Positions 34,075 through 41,874 of a stretch of 64,000 nt of DNA are shown piece by piece (positions within the stretch are counted from its first letter, which is position 1; each line of letters starts with the position of its first letter). Origin of the DNA: CAWGUU01 sp963825765 (GTDB taxonomy: Bacteria > Actinomycetota > Acidimicrobiia > Acidimicrobiales > AC-14); contig CAWGUU010000007.1 in NCBI GenBank assembly GCA_963825765.1, positions 65,571 through 129,570 on the forward strand. Reading direction: 5' to 3'. The notes under the pieces were generated by a model. The model searched no databases, was not told the origin of the DNA, and saw only the letters and a list, made by a program, of their open reading frames with translations. The position numbers were made by a program, and so were the translations under genes.

Positions 34075-36854
34075 TGCAGGGTGAGCACGGCGGCCAGGGC
34101 GTGGTGGACGTAGTCGATGCGGACGTCGCTGGCAGTGAGCGAGGTGCGGACGCCGCCGATGGCCCATGTCGGGTTGGGCAGCACCGGGGCGTCCCGGTCC
34201 TGGTAGACGAGCTGGTCGAGGAACATGAGAGCCTGATCGCAGGCGTCCCGGTACCGCTGGGCGCGTTCGTCGGCGCCCTCCCGGACGGCCGCCCGCCAGA
34301 CCGCCGCCAGCCCCTCGAGGTAGAGGGCGGTGGTGGCGCCGGGCGAGTCGGCCTGGTGGTCGTTGAGGAAGGCGCCGCTCTTGGCCGACTGGAACTGGAG
34401 CGCCCAGTCGGCGATCTCGTAGGCGAAGGCGGTCTCGCCCCACGCCGCGTAGGCCTGGGTGAGCCAGGCGACGGAGCCCCAGTGGCGGTGCTGGCGGAAC
34501 CGCATCCGGTAGAAGCGCAGCGCCCGGTGGAGGGCGGCGGTGTCGGTCTCTGCCGGGGGGACGCTGGCCAGGGCGAGGAGGGCCTGGCCGGGGGCGTAGT
34601 CCTGCCAGGCGTCGACGTCCGCGGCCGGGTCGGCATGGGTTGCGAATCGCCCGTGGACGTCGACCTGGGCCCACAGATGTCTGGCCACCGACGGGTCGGG
34701 ACGGCCGAGCTCGGCTTGCGTCAGGAGCAGGAAGGCCAGCTCCGAGATGGAGGGCGGGTCGGAGCCGAGCCGGATCCAACCGTCCGAGGCGTCGCGGGAC
34801 TCCTCCAGGCGCCGGATGTCGTCCTCGGCCTCCGCGGTCAGGCCCGCCCGTGCCCTCACCCACGCGCCGTAGGCCAGTCGGGCGGTGGCCAGGCCGGATC
34901 GCAGCCGGTCGGCGAAGACCTCGTACCGCCCCGTCGTCGGCCCGTCGCCCGGCCGCACGTGGTGGCGCCGGGAGTAGTCGACGAGCAGCGGCCGGAGGCG
35001 CTCGGCCTCCTCGGCCGCCGTCGCCGCCGGTTGCCCCTCGGGAAGGCCGTGCCGGAGGCGCCGGGCCCCGCCGCCGTCGGCCAGCCATGCATCGCAGTCG
35101 TAGCGGGTCCAGTGGTACGGGGGGCGGGTGATGCCCGCCTTGTCGATGACCTCGTCGACGTAGCCCCTCGGCGTGAGGTTGGCGGTGACCGCCACCGACG
35201 GCAGGAGCAGCCCGTGGCGGTCACCCTGGCGCACCTCGAGGGCCTGCCGGCCGAACTTGGTGGGGCGCACGACCCAGTCGGGATCGGCCCGGCCCATCAC
35301 CAGCCGGTTGTGGAGCACCGCGACGCTGGTGGCGATCGGGTCGTCGTCCGCCGGCGGTTCGAACCGAGCGTCCCGGATGGCCGCCGTCGCGTACTCGGCC
35401 ACCGCCGCGGCCGGCTCTTCGAGCGGGCCACCGGTGCAGCCGGCGATCCGGCCGCCGGCGTAGACGGTGACGAAGGCGAGGGCGCCGGACGGCAGACGCC
35501 ACGCGGCGGACTCCTCCGCCGTGGTCGCCGGCTCCGGCCCCCGACCGAGGGCGTGGAGCACTGATGCGTGGGCATGCCGGGCGAGGCAGCCGCCGTCGGG
35601 TCCGTCGTCCGCCGGTGCCGCGAGCGGGATGCCGGTGGGCTGCCACGACGCGCCCGGCTCGACCACCTTCTCGACGCCGTGGCGGTACAGCCGGTACGGC
35701 TCGTGGGGCAGCACGCGCGCGTTGCGGTGGGCGTGGGCGAACTGCTGCCACTCGTCGACGATGCCGGGCATGCGGGGCAGCCCGCCGCCCATGCGCCCCG
35801 GCCGCTCGCGGCTCCGGACGACGATCCCGTACCTGTCGTTGTCGAGCTCGCCGACCGTGCACTCCTCCAGGGCCGAGAAGAAGGTGACCGCCAAAGCTGA
35901 CTCGTCGAGCGCAGCGAGGGCCTGCTCGCGGGGGAGGCCGAAGTCCCGGGCGTTGGCGACGGCGGCGAGGACGACGTCGCCCGCGGGCGTGCTGCTCCCT
36001 GGCTCGCCGGGGAAGTGCCAGAACCCGCTCCGGGCCAGGCGGTCGTAGACGTCGGCCTTCCGGCGCACACTGACCCAGCACCCCCCGGCGGTGTCGTAGT
36101 CCCGGTCGAGCCTGCGGGGTGGCTGGAGTGCCAGTCCGGTGCGTAGGAACTCGGCGATCGCCTGGCGGGCCAGGTCGGCGGGGTGCAGACCGTCCGGTGC
36201 GACGCGCGGGGACGGCGGCAGGGCGGGAAAGGCCTTGGTCGGGTTGGTCGGGACGGGCGCCTCTCCGTCCATGTGGCGCATGAAGTCCTCGCGGATGTCG
36301 AACACGCTGGCCATCCGGTACCCGCGCTCGATCATGCGGGAGATGCCGCGCTCGTAGTCGAACCGGACCAGGCAGATCCCGCCCTCGACCTGGAACCCGG
36401 CCGCTTCGAGCTGGTCGGCGCAGGCGAGCATGGCCCGCCCGGAGCTGACCGAGTCGTCGACGATCACGACCGGCTCGGCCGGGTCGAACTTGCCCTCGAT
36501 CAGCTTGAGTGAGCCGTGCGGCTTGCGCTCCTTGCGGACGAGGAGGCCGCGGTACCGGCCTTCACCGCGGAGGACGCACGCCTGGAGCAGCGGGACGCCG
36601 GTGAGGCCGTAGGTCGCCAGTTGGCAGCCTTCGAAGTCCTCGAGGAGGCGGAGGAGGCAGCCCCCGGCCAGGTGGGCGCCCTGCGAGCCCAGGCTGACGC
36701 ACAGTGAGTCGAGCATCCACCGCGCCGGCGTGCCGTCGCCGGAGAGGACGGGCTGGTCCTCCGAGGCGTGGAGGATGCCGTCCTGCATGAGCAGCTGCAG
36801 CAGGCGGGTGCGCTCGTCCGACTCGACGGCGAGCGAGCCGGGGGAGGCGGTCAT
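34071..36854 (-). CDS. Three-domain fusion: phosphoribosyltransferase, AMMECR1 and helical-barrel domain
   Basis: 927 residues from ATG 36854. Residues about 10–200 resemble orotate-type phosphoribosyltransferases, with the PRPP motif VVIVDDSVSSGRAM. Residues about 225–560 form an AMMECR1 domain, including GGCWVSVRRKADVYDRLARS, ALEECTVGELDNDRYGIVV and RPGRMGGGLPRMPGI. Residues about 640–927 are alpha-helical repeats resembling six-hairpin (alpha/alpha) barrels (WGSVAWLTQAYAAWGETAFAYEI). No membrane segments. The start is 19 bases after the repeat-protein stop and its own stop overlaps the radical SAM start, so all three are one transcript. AMMECR1 biochemistry is poorly known; a role in tailoring or nucleotide-linked activation is inference. 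Confidence 0.82.
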   Translation of the reverse strand: MTASPGSLAVESDERTRLLQLLMQDGILHASEDQPVLSGDGTPARWMLDSLCVSLGSQGAHLAGGCLLRLLEDFEGCQLATYGLTGVPLLQACVLRGEGRYRGLLVRKERKPHGSLKLIEGKFDPAEPVVIVDDSVSSGRAMLACADQLEAAGFQVEGGICLVRFDYERGISRMIERGYRMASVFDIREDFMRHMDGEAPVPTNPTKAFPALPPSPRVAPDGLHPADLARQAIAEFLRTGLALQPPRRLDRDYDTAGGCWVSVRRKADVYDRLARSGFWHFPGEPGSSTPAGDVVLAAVANARDFGLPREQALAALDESALAVTFFSALEECTVGELDNDRYGIVVRSRERPGRMGGGLPRMPGIVDEWQQFAHAHRNARVLPHEPYRLYRHGVEKVVEPGASWQPTGIPLAAPADDGPDGGCLARHAHASVLHALGRGPEPATTAEESAAWRLPSGALAFVTVYAGGRIAGCTGGPLEEPAAAVAEYATAAIRDARFEPPADDDPIATSVAVLHNRLVMGRADPDWVVRPTKFGRQALEVRQGDRHGLLLPSVAVTANLTPRGYVDEVIDKAGITRPPYHWTRYDCDAWLADGGGARRLRHGLPEGQPAATAAEEAERLRPLLVDYSRRHHVRPGDGPTTGRYEVFADRLRSGLATARLAYGAWVRARAGLTAEAEDDIRRLEESRDASDGWIRLGSDPPSISELAFLLLTQAELGRPDPSVARHLWAQVDVHGRFATHADPAADVDAWQDYAPGQALLALASVPPAETDTAALHRALRFYRMRFRQHRHWGSVAWLTQAYAAWGETAFAYEIADWALQFQSAKSGAFLNDHQADSPGATTALYLEGLAAVWRAAVREGADERAQRYRDACDQALMFLDQLVYQDRDAPVLPNPTWAIGGVRTSLTASDVRIDYVHHALAAVLTLQ

Positions 36855-36873
36855 GGGGCGAGCCCGTCGGCGC

Positions 36874-37965
36874 CTAGCTCCGACGCGACGCCGTGGGCGC
36901 GACCTCGGCCACCACCTCGCCGCTTCTCTCGCTCGGCGCCACCTCCGGCGCCACCTCGACGATGACCTCCGGGCCGGGTCGCTCGGGCTCGGGTTCGGGC
37001 TCGCGCTCAGGGGCGACCTCGACCACGACCTCGGGCCGGGGCCGGCGGTCCGGGGAGACTTCCGGTGCCACCTCCACGATCACCTCGGGCCGCTCCCGTT
37101 CCGCAGCCGATCGTGACTCGGGCGAGACCTCGGGAGCGACCTCGACGATGACCTCGGGTGCCACCTCGACGATCGGCTTGCGCTCGGGCCGGTCGGGGGC
37201 CACCTCGGTGATGACCTCGGGCGCGACCTCCACGATGACCTCCGACGGGTACTTGTCGGGACGGTCCGGCGCCACCTCGGTGATGACCTCAGGTGCCACC
37301 TCGACGATCGGTCGGCGCTCGGGCCGGTCGGGGGCCACCTCGGTGATGACCTCGGGTGCCACCTCGACGATCGGTCGGCGCTCGGGCCGGTCCGGCGCCA
37401 CCTCGGTGATGACCTCGGGTGCCACCTCGACGATCGGTCGGCGCTCGGGCCGGTCCGGGGCCACCTCGGTGATGACCTCGGGTGCCACCTCGACGATCGG
37501 TCGGCGCTCGGGCCGGTCCGGCGCCACCTCGGTGATGACCTCGGGTGCCACCTCGACGATCGGTCGGCGCTCGGGCCGGTCCGGCGCCACCTCGGTGATG
37601 ACCTCGGGTGCCACCTCGACGATCGGTCGGCGCTCGGGCCGGTCCGGCGCCACCTCCGTCACCACTTCGGGCGCCACCTCCACGATGACCTCCGACGGGT
37701 ACTTGTCGGGACGGTCCGGCGCCACCTCCGTCACCACTTCGGGCGCCACCTCCACGATGACCTCCGACGGACGCTCTCGCTCCGGTTCGTCCACGGCTGC
37801 GGACGGCCCGCGTCCACCGAGGTGCGAGGGCGATACTCCCACCCCGCCGACGGAGCCCTCGGCGACGACCACCGGGCGGCGCTCGTCGCCGTTCGATGCA
37901 GCCGAGCTTTCGACGACCTCGTCCGACGGTCCGCCGTCCACGGTGAGCCCTGAGCCGTTCGCCAT
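36874..37965 (-). CDS. VEVAPE-repeat protein, candidate multi-core RiPP precursor
   Basis: 363 residues from ATG 37965, preceded by GGAGGTGGAGG. ATG 37980 is an upstream option. Residues 1–67 are non-repetitive and leader-like, ending in DEPERERPS. The rest is about 14 tandem units built on (I/V)VEVAPEV(I/V)TEVAP; six consecutive units are identical in their 14-residue core and spaced exactly 21 residues, joined by DRPERR or DRPDKYPS linkers. The last units diverge (EVSPESRSAAERERP, EREPEPEPERPGP) and the end is Arg-rich (TASRRS). There is no signal peptide. The opposite strand is also open, but repeat differences here are I/V, K/R and D/E exchanges, favouring this strand. First gene of the operon with the AMMECR1 fusion and RiPP-type radical SAM enzyme. 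Confidence 0.75.
   Translation of the reverse strand: MANGSGLTVDGGPSDEVVESSAASNGDERRPVVVAEGSVGGVGVSPSHLGGRGPSAAVDEPERERPSEVIVEVAPEVVTEVAPDRPDKYPSEVIVEVAPEVVTEVAPDRPERRPIVEVAPEVITEVAPDRPERRPIVEVAPEVITEVAPDRPERRPIVEVAPEVITEVAPDRPERRPIVEVAPEVITEVAPDRPERRPIVEVAPEVITEVAPDRPERRPIVEVAPEVITEVAPDRPDKYPSEVIVEVAPEVITEVAPDRPERKPIVEVAPEVIVEVAPEVSPESRSAAERERPEVIVEVAPEVSPDRRPRPEVVVEVAPEREPEPEPERPGPEVIVEVAPEVAPSERSGEVVAEVAPTASRRS
37158..37765. repeat. 63-bp tandem repeat array inside the VEVAPE gene
   Basis: Imperfect 63-bp units recur, marked by GACGATCGGTCGGCGCTCGG near 37303, 37366, 37429, 37492, 37555 and 37618. Unit-to-unit differences are mostly single third-codon changes; at the array edges some units carry a 69-bp form with a TACTTGTCGGG insert (37250, 37700). 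Such an array is prone to copy-number change and assembly collapse. Confidence 0.9.
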
Positions 37966-38068
37966 GACCTCCACCTCCATCTCGGTGCCAGCCAACGATC
38001 GCGCCCACAAAGCCTGGTACCGACTCGGAGAGCCGTCAACCCCCTCGTGAGCGAGTACGAAGGGCGAC
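37966..38068. promoter_or_regulatory. Divergent promoter region of the VEVAPE operon
   Basis: 103 bases lie between the repeat-protein ATG (37965, minus) and the GTG of the next plus-strand gene (38069), whose ribosome site is AAGGGCG. Promoters for both directions must lie here or just inside the genes. No palindrome or riboswitch-like structure is evident. Confidence 0.4.
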
Positions 38069-38815
38069 GTGAGCAATGCCGCCAGCCGCTGGCCTCGGAC
38101 CTATGGCGTCGGCCGATGGCGTCTCGCCGGGCTCATCGCCAGCGCCGGGTTCGGGTCGGGCGACCGTTTCGTCGTCGGCCACTGGCTCAGCTCGCCGCTC
38201 GGCGCCATGGACGACCTCATGTGGGCCACCCCGGCCGGCGAGCGACGCCTCGTCGCGCCCACCCGGCAGGTGGCCGACTTCGTGGCTGCGGTCTACCGGT
38301 TCGACGACGTCATCGTGAGCCCGCTCCAGGTCCAGGTCCGCCCCGACGGCCGTCATGTCGCGCTCCACGCCCCCGAGCTGGGCCTCGAGGTTCACCTGGA
38401 GGGAGGTCGCCGGTGGCCGATCCCGTTCTGCCGCCCGCCGTGGGTCACCAGGTACGTCGAGGCGCCGGTGGCCCGGCGGCTGCTCGGCGTCGAGGCGTAC
38501 GGCACGACGGCCACCGGCGTGCACGAGTGGTATCAGGCGTCGTCCCACCGGCGGGTGGCCCGGGCCCGGGCCGCCGTCGCCGGCGTCGACCTCGGCCCAC
38601 TCCGGCCGGTGTGGCCACCGACACGATTCGGGTTCAGCGAACCGCCCCGTCACCCGTCCATCGTCGAGGTCAGCCCCGTCCTCGTGGACCCGTCGGGCCG
38701 GCTCGATCGGCTGCTCGACGACGGCCCCGCGGCCCGCCCACTCAGCGCAGGAAGTCGGCCTGGCTGGCGACGCCGCGGAGTCCGACCGTCTTGTACGTCT
38801 GCAACTGCCCGTTGA
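38069..38815 (+). CDS. Hypothetical protein divergent from the VEVAPE operon
   Basis: 248 residues from GTG 38069. Residues about 1–215 look globular, with FVVGHWLSSPLGAMDDLMWA, GERRLVAPTRQVADFVAAVY and PFCRPPWVTRYVEAPVARRL; I cannot name the family. The last 35 residues are low-complexity (Ser/Arg/Gly) and overlap the antisense small ORF at 38742–38969, so the functional end may be earlier. There is no signal peptide or clear membrane helix. Its divergence from the putative RiPP operon makes a link possible but unproven. Confidence 0.6.
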   Translation: MSNAASRWPRTYGVGRWRLAGLIASAGFGSGDRFVVGHWLSSPLGAMDDLMWATPAGERRLVAPTRQVADFVAAVYRFDDVIVSPLQVQVRPDGRHVALHAPELGLEVHLEGGRRWPIPFCRPPWVTRYVEAPVARRLLGVEAYGTTATGVHEWYQASSHRRVARARAAVAGVDLGPLRPVWPPTRFGFSEPPRHPSIVEVSPVLVDPSGRLDRLLDDGPAARPLSAGSRPGWRRRGVRPSCTSATAR

Positions 38816-38969
38816 CCAGGTCGGGGCCGCCGATGCTGGTGCGGTGGGTGGTGAGGACGGCGAAGGTGCGGATCTTGGCCGTCCCGCTCTCGTCGAGGTT
38901 CACGGTGGGCACCACCAGCACGAGGAGGAGCGTGTCCAGGTCGGGCCGCACGGCCATCTCGACGCTCAC
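38742..38969 (-). CDS. Small protein (75 aa or longer) in frame behind the channel-like gene's stop
   Basis: The sequence MSVEMAVRPDLDTLLLVLVVPTVNL … LTTHRTSIGGPDLVNGQLQT looks like a real beta-rich protein, not an antisense shadow. GTG 38969 is the first canonical start but has no ribosome site. The same frame stays open upstream (EASFSGDEIRSSRNALFGTL) right back to the TAG of the channel-like gene (39062–39060). It could start at a non-canonical codon, be translated by reinitiation, or be the original C-terminus of the channel-like protein separated by a new stop. Its 3' end overlaps the plus-strand gene by 74 bases. Confidence 0.5.
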   Translation of the reverse strand: MSVEMAVRPDLDTLLLVLVVPTVNLDESGTAKIRTFAVLTTHRTSIGGPDLVNGQLQTYKTVGLRGVASQADFLR

Positions 38970-39059
38970 CAGCGTGCCGAACAGGGCATTCCGAGACGAT
39001 CGGATCTCGTCGCCGGAGAAGCTGGCCTCCCGGTCGGCATCCTTGCGGATGGTCGGATG

Positions 39060-40148
39060 CTAGGTCGGACGGCCCCGGATCACCCGGACTCTGAAGCGGG
39101 TGCGGGAGCGGTCCGACGACCAGGGCGCGTACGGAGCCATGACCAGGCCGGCCAGGGCCAGCAGCACGCCGTCGTAGTTCACCCGCCACCCGGCGAAGTC
39201 CCGCCAGGCCTGGTCGCGGTCGGGCTTCAGGCGGAGACCCGCGGCCGCCAACCGGTCGTAGGCGGCGTCGAACTCGTCGCGGGCGATGGAGATCGGGTCG
39301 TCGTGCGCCGGCTCGGCGTCGTACGGGATGCCGAAGAACGTGGCGATCCGGCGCAGGCAGACGTAGCCGGCCCTGATGCACAGGTTGGCGTCGGGGTCGT
39401 GGTCCTCGAGCGTGGACGACACCAGGGCGGCGGCGTCGAGGACGGCGCCGGCAGCCGTGATCCACGACTGGTCGGGCTGCGGCGAGCGGAAGAAGACGAG
39501 CGCCGGGAACGACGTGTGGCTCTCCTCCACCTCGACGAACCACCGTTCCCAGCGCTCCCAGATCGACGGGAGCCCGCCGATCCAGTTGATCCGGGCGTAC
39601 CGCTCGAGCATGGCCACCCCGGTCGGCGGTGCCCCCGCCCGCACCTCCATCAGCGCCACCTCCACCTCCCGGCGGGCGAAGGACGAGTACAGGCTGGGGA
39701 GGTAGGTGACGAGGAGGGCCAGCAGGGTGAGGCCGATGGCCGCCTCGGTGAAGGCCAGCACGGTGGTCGGCAGGGTGTCGGGCTGCTCGAAGCCGAGGGT
39801 GAACAAGGCGGAGCCGCTGGACCTGAAGTCCTCCCGGTACGAGCCCTCCCGCAGGGCCCAGAACATGGCCGAGTAGCCGGCCAGGACGATGGTCATCCAC
39901 ACGAAGGCCAGCGTGAACAGGCTCAGCGGCGCGTACGGTGCCATCAGCCGGTCCCGCCGTTCGTAGCTCTCGACCCGCCGCAGCCGCAGGTCGAACAGCC
40001 GGCGCACCGTGATGAAGACGAGGCTGGCCAGCTTGGCGGGAACGGCCCGGGGCAGGACGACGGTGCGGATGGCCGAGCCGAGGGTGGCCGCCACCAGGAA
40101 AAACCCGACGGCGAAGACCACCACGTCGAGCAGCCCGTTCCACGGCAT
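39060..40148 (-). CDS. Potassium-channel-like membrane protein with atypical selectivity filter
   Basis: 362 residues from ATG 40148. N-terminal helices (DVVVFAVGFFLVAATLGSAI; SLFTLAFVWMTIVLAGYSAMF) are followed by a pore-loop-like segment (SGSALFTLGFEQPDTLPTTV) and a further helix (LTLLALLVTYLPSLYSSF), the two-helix-plus-P-loop plan of small ion channels. The filter reads TLGFEQ instead of TVGYGD, so ion selectivity is doubtful. Residues about 160–330 are cytoplasmic and helical, with WITAAGAVLDAAALVSS. No ligand-binding RCK domain is recognisable. Confidence 0.7.
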   Translation of the reverse strand: MPWNGLLDVVVFAVGFFLVAATLGSAIRTVVLPRAVPAKLASLVFITVRRLFDLRLRRVESYERRDRLMAPYAPLSLFTLAFVWMTIVLAGYSAMFWALREGSYREDFRSSGSALFTLGFEQPDTLPTTVLAFTEAAIGLTLLALLVTYLPSLYSSFARREVEVALMEVRAGAPPTGVAMLERYARINWIGGLPSIWERWERWFVEVEESHTSFPALVFFRSPQPDQSWITAAGAVLDAAALVSSTLEDHDPDANLCIRAGYVCLRRIATFFGIPYDAEPAHDDPISIARDEFDAAYDRLAAAGLRLKPDRDQAWRDFAGWRVNYDGVLLALAGLVMAPYAPWSSDRSRTRFRVRVIRGRPT

Positions 40149-40241
40149 GGGCCAGCGTATGTTGCCCCCGGAGGACTGGCATGTCTTGCCGGCGTCGCCA
40201 GGCGGAGGTTGCCGCCGGGGGGCGGCAGAATGGGCCCCACG

Positions 40242-41429
40242 ATGCTGCGTCCCGCCGTCCCGTCCGCCGTCATCGTCGACGCCGTCCGCACGCCGATGGC
40301 CCGGCGCAACGGGCGGCTGCGCGACCACCACCCGGTCGACCTGGCCGCCGAGGTGCTCAGGGCCCTGGTCGAGCGCAACGACTTCGACCCGGCGCTCGTC
40401 GACGACGTGATCCTCGGCTGCGTCAGCCAGACCGGCGAGCAGGCCCTCAACGTGGCCCGCAACGCGGTCCTGGCTGCGGGCTTCCCCGAGACCGTGCCGG
40501 GCACCACCGTCGACCGGCAGTGCGGCTCCTCGCAGCAGGCCCTGCACTTCGCCGCCCAGGGCATCATGGCCGGCGCCTACGACGTGGTCGTGGCCGGAGG
40601 CGTGGAGTCGATGAGCAGGGTGCCCATGGGCTCGGCGATCCTCAATGGGCCCGGCCAGCCGTTCGGCCCCCGGATGACCCAGCGGTACCAGGCCGCCGGC
40701 GGCCTGGTGCCCCAGGGGGTCGCCGCCGAGCGGGTGGCCGAGGCGTGGGCCCTGTCGCGCGACGAGCTCGACGCCTACAGCCTGTCGAGCCATCGGCGGG
40801 CGGCGGCGGCCATCGACGCCGGCCGCTTCGACGCCGAGATCGTCCCGATCACCGTCGAGACACCCACCGCCAAGTACGAGTTCCGGGTCGACGACGGCGT
40901 CCGGCGCGACACCAGCCTGGACGCGCTCGGCGGGCTCAAGCCGGTGTTCCAACCCGTCGCCGGGCGCATCACCGCCGGCAACTCCTCCCAGATCACCGAC
41001 GGCGCGGCGGCGGTGCTGGTGACGTCGGAGGAGCGGGCCGCCGCCCTCGGGCTCGTGCCCCGGGCCCGGATCGTCGCCTTCGCGGTCACCGGTGTCGACC
41101 CGGTGATGATGCTCACCGGCCCCATCCCGGCCACCGAGCAGGTCCTGCTCCGGGCCGGGCTCACCCTCGACGACGTCGACAGGTTCGAGGTCAACGAGGC
41201 CTTCGCCTCGGTGGTGCTGGCGTGGGCCCGCTACCACCATCCCGACATGGACAGGGTCAACGTCAACGGGGGTGCCATCGCCCTGGGCCACCCGCTCGGC
41301 GCAAGTGGGGCCAGGCTCACCGCCACCCTGGTCAACGAGCTGGAGCGCAGCGGCGGCCGCTACGGGCTGCAGACCATGTGTGAGGGCGGGGGGATGGCCA
41401 ACGCCCTGATCCTGGAAAACCTGTCGTGA
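40242..41429 (+). CDS. Acetyl-CoA C-acyltransferase (thiolase)
   Basis: 395 residues from ATG 40242 (ATG 40230 is in frame and possible). The thiolase catalytic residues are all visible: nucleophile Cys in TTVDRQCGSSQQAL, His in NGGAIALGHPLGASG, and second Cys in TMCEGGGMANA. The N-terminus IVDAVRTPMARRNG is canonical. It condenses or cleaves acyl-CoA in fatty-acid or steroid degradation or acetoacetyl-CoA synthesis; chain-length preference cannot be read. It diverges from the channel-like gene. Confidence 0.93.
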   Translation: MLRPAVPSAVIVDAVRTPMARRNGRLRDHHPVDLAAEVLRALVERNDFDPALVDDVILGCVSQTGEQALNVARNAVLAAGFPETVPGTTVDRQCGSSQQALHFAAQGIMAGAYDVVVAGGVESMSRVPMGSAILNGPGQPFGPRMTQRYQAAGGLVPQGVAAERVAEAWALSRDELDAYSLSSHRRAAAAIDAGRFDAEIVPITVETPTAKYEFRVDDGVRRDTSLDALGGLKPVFQPVAGRITAGNSSQITDGAAAVLVTSEERAAALGLVPRARIVAFAVTGVDPVMMLTGPIPATEQVLLRAGLTLDDVDRFEVNEAFASVVLAWARYHHPDMDRVNVNGGAIALGHPLGASGARLTATLVNELERSGGRYGLQTMCEGGGMANALILENLS

Positions 41430-41475
41430 CCGAAACCTGATGAGATCGAAAACCTGACGTGACCGAGAACCTGTC

Positions 41476-41730
41476 GTGATCTTCCTGTTCAAGCTGGTGC
41501 TGGCCATCATCGTGTTCGTGGCCATCATGCGCATCGGCATGTTCATCCTGGGCGGGATGGCCAGGGCCAACCCGACCCCCGACGACGGCATCCTGCGATC
41601 GGTCAACCTGCGCTACCGGTGCAACATCTGCCTGGCCGAGGTGAAGATGGTGGTGGCCAGCGAGGAGCTCCCGGCCGCCCCCCGCCACTGCCAGGAGGAC
41701 ATGGAGCTCGTCCCCCCGCTGTTCGAGTAG
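41476..41730 (+). CDS. Small membrane protein with a zinc-ribbon-like Cys/His motif
   Basis: 84 residues from GTG 41476. One N-terminal helix (FLFKLVLAIIVFVAIMRIGMFIL) anchors a short cytoplasmic domain with YRCNIC … APRHC, a CX2C…HC arrangement able to bind zinc. The 46 bases before it repeat the thiolase 3' end (AACCTG…CGTGACCGA), so the present start region seems to have arisen by duplication. Function unknown. Confidence 0.7.
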   Translation: MIFLFKLVLAIIVFVAIMRIGMFILGGMARANPTPDDGILRSVNLRYRCNICLAEVKMVVASEELPAAPRHCQEDMELVPPLFE

Positions 41731-41740
41731 GCGTCACCGG

Positions 41741-41840
41741 TATCCCCAGACTGGGGCTTACCTGGGGGTAATTACGCCGCTGGGATTCGCTATCCCCAGA
41801 CTGGGGCTTACCTGGGGGTAATTACCACGGTGGGATTCGC
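41741..41840. repeat. Two tandem 50-bp copies with nested hairpins
   Basis: Copies 41741–41790 and 41791–41840 differ at only about three positions. Each contains CCCCAGACTGGGG (a 6-bp inverted repeat around one base) and TTACCTGGGGGTAA (5-bp stem, 4-base loop). They fill the space between two convergent genes (41730 and 41875), so a bidirectional terminator or paired protein-binding sites are possible. Confidence 0.85.
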
Positions 41841-41874
41841 GAGCCCGAACTTACGTACCTACCCGGCGGGAGGG

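Noticed and set aside
37158..37765. Regular repeat array considered as CRISPR
   Set aside because: Units are contiguous coding repeats of 63–69 bp without unique spacers, and no cas genes are present.
36893..38050. Plus-strand 385-aa Ser/Thr/Gly repeat frame opposite the VEVAPE gene
   Set aside because: It mirrors the minus-strand repeats codon for codon. Unit differences are conservative only on the minus strand, and the operon context supports that strand.
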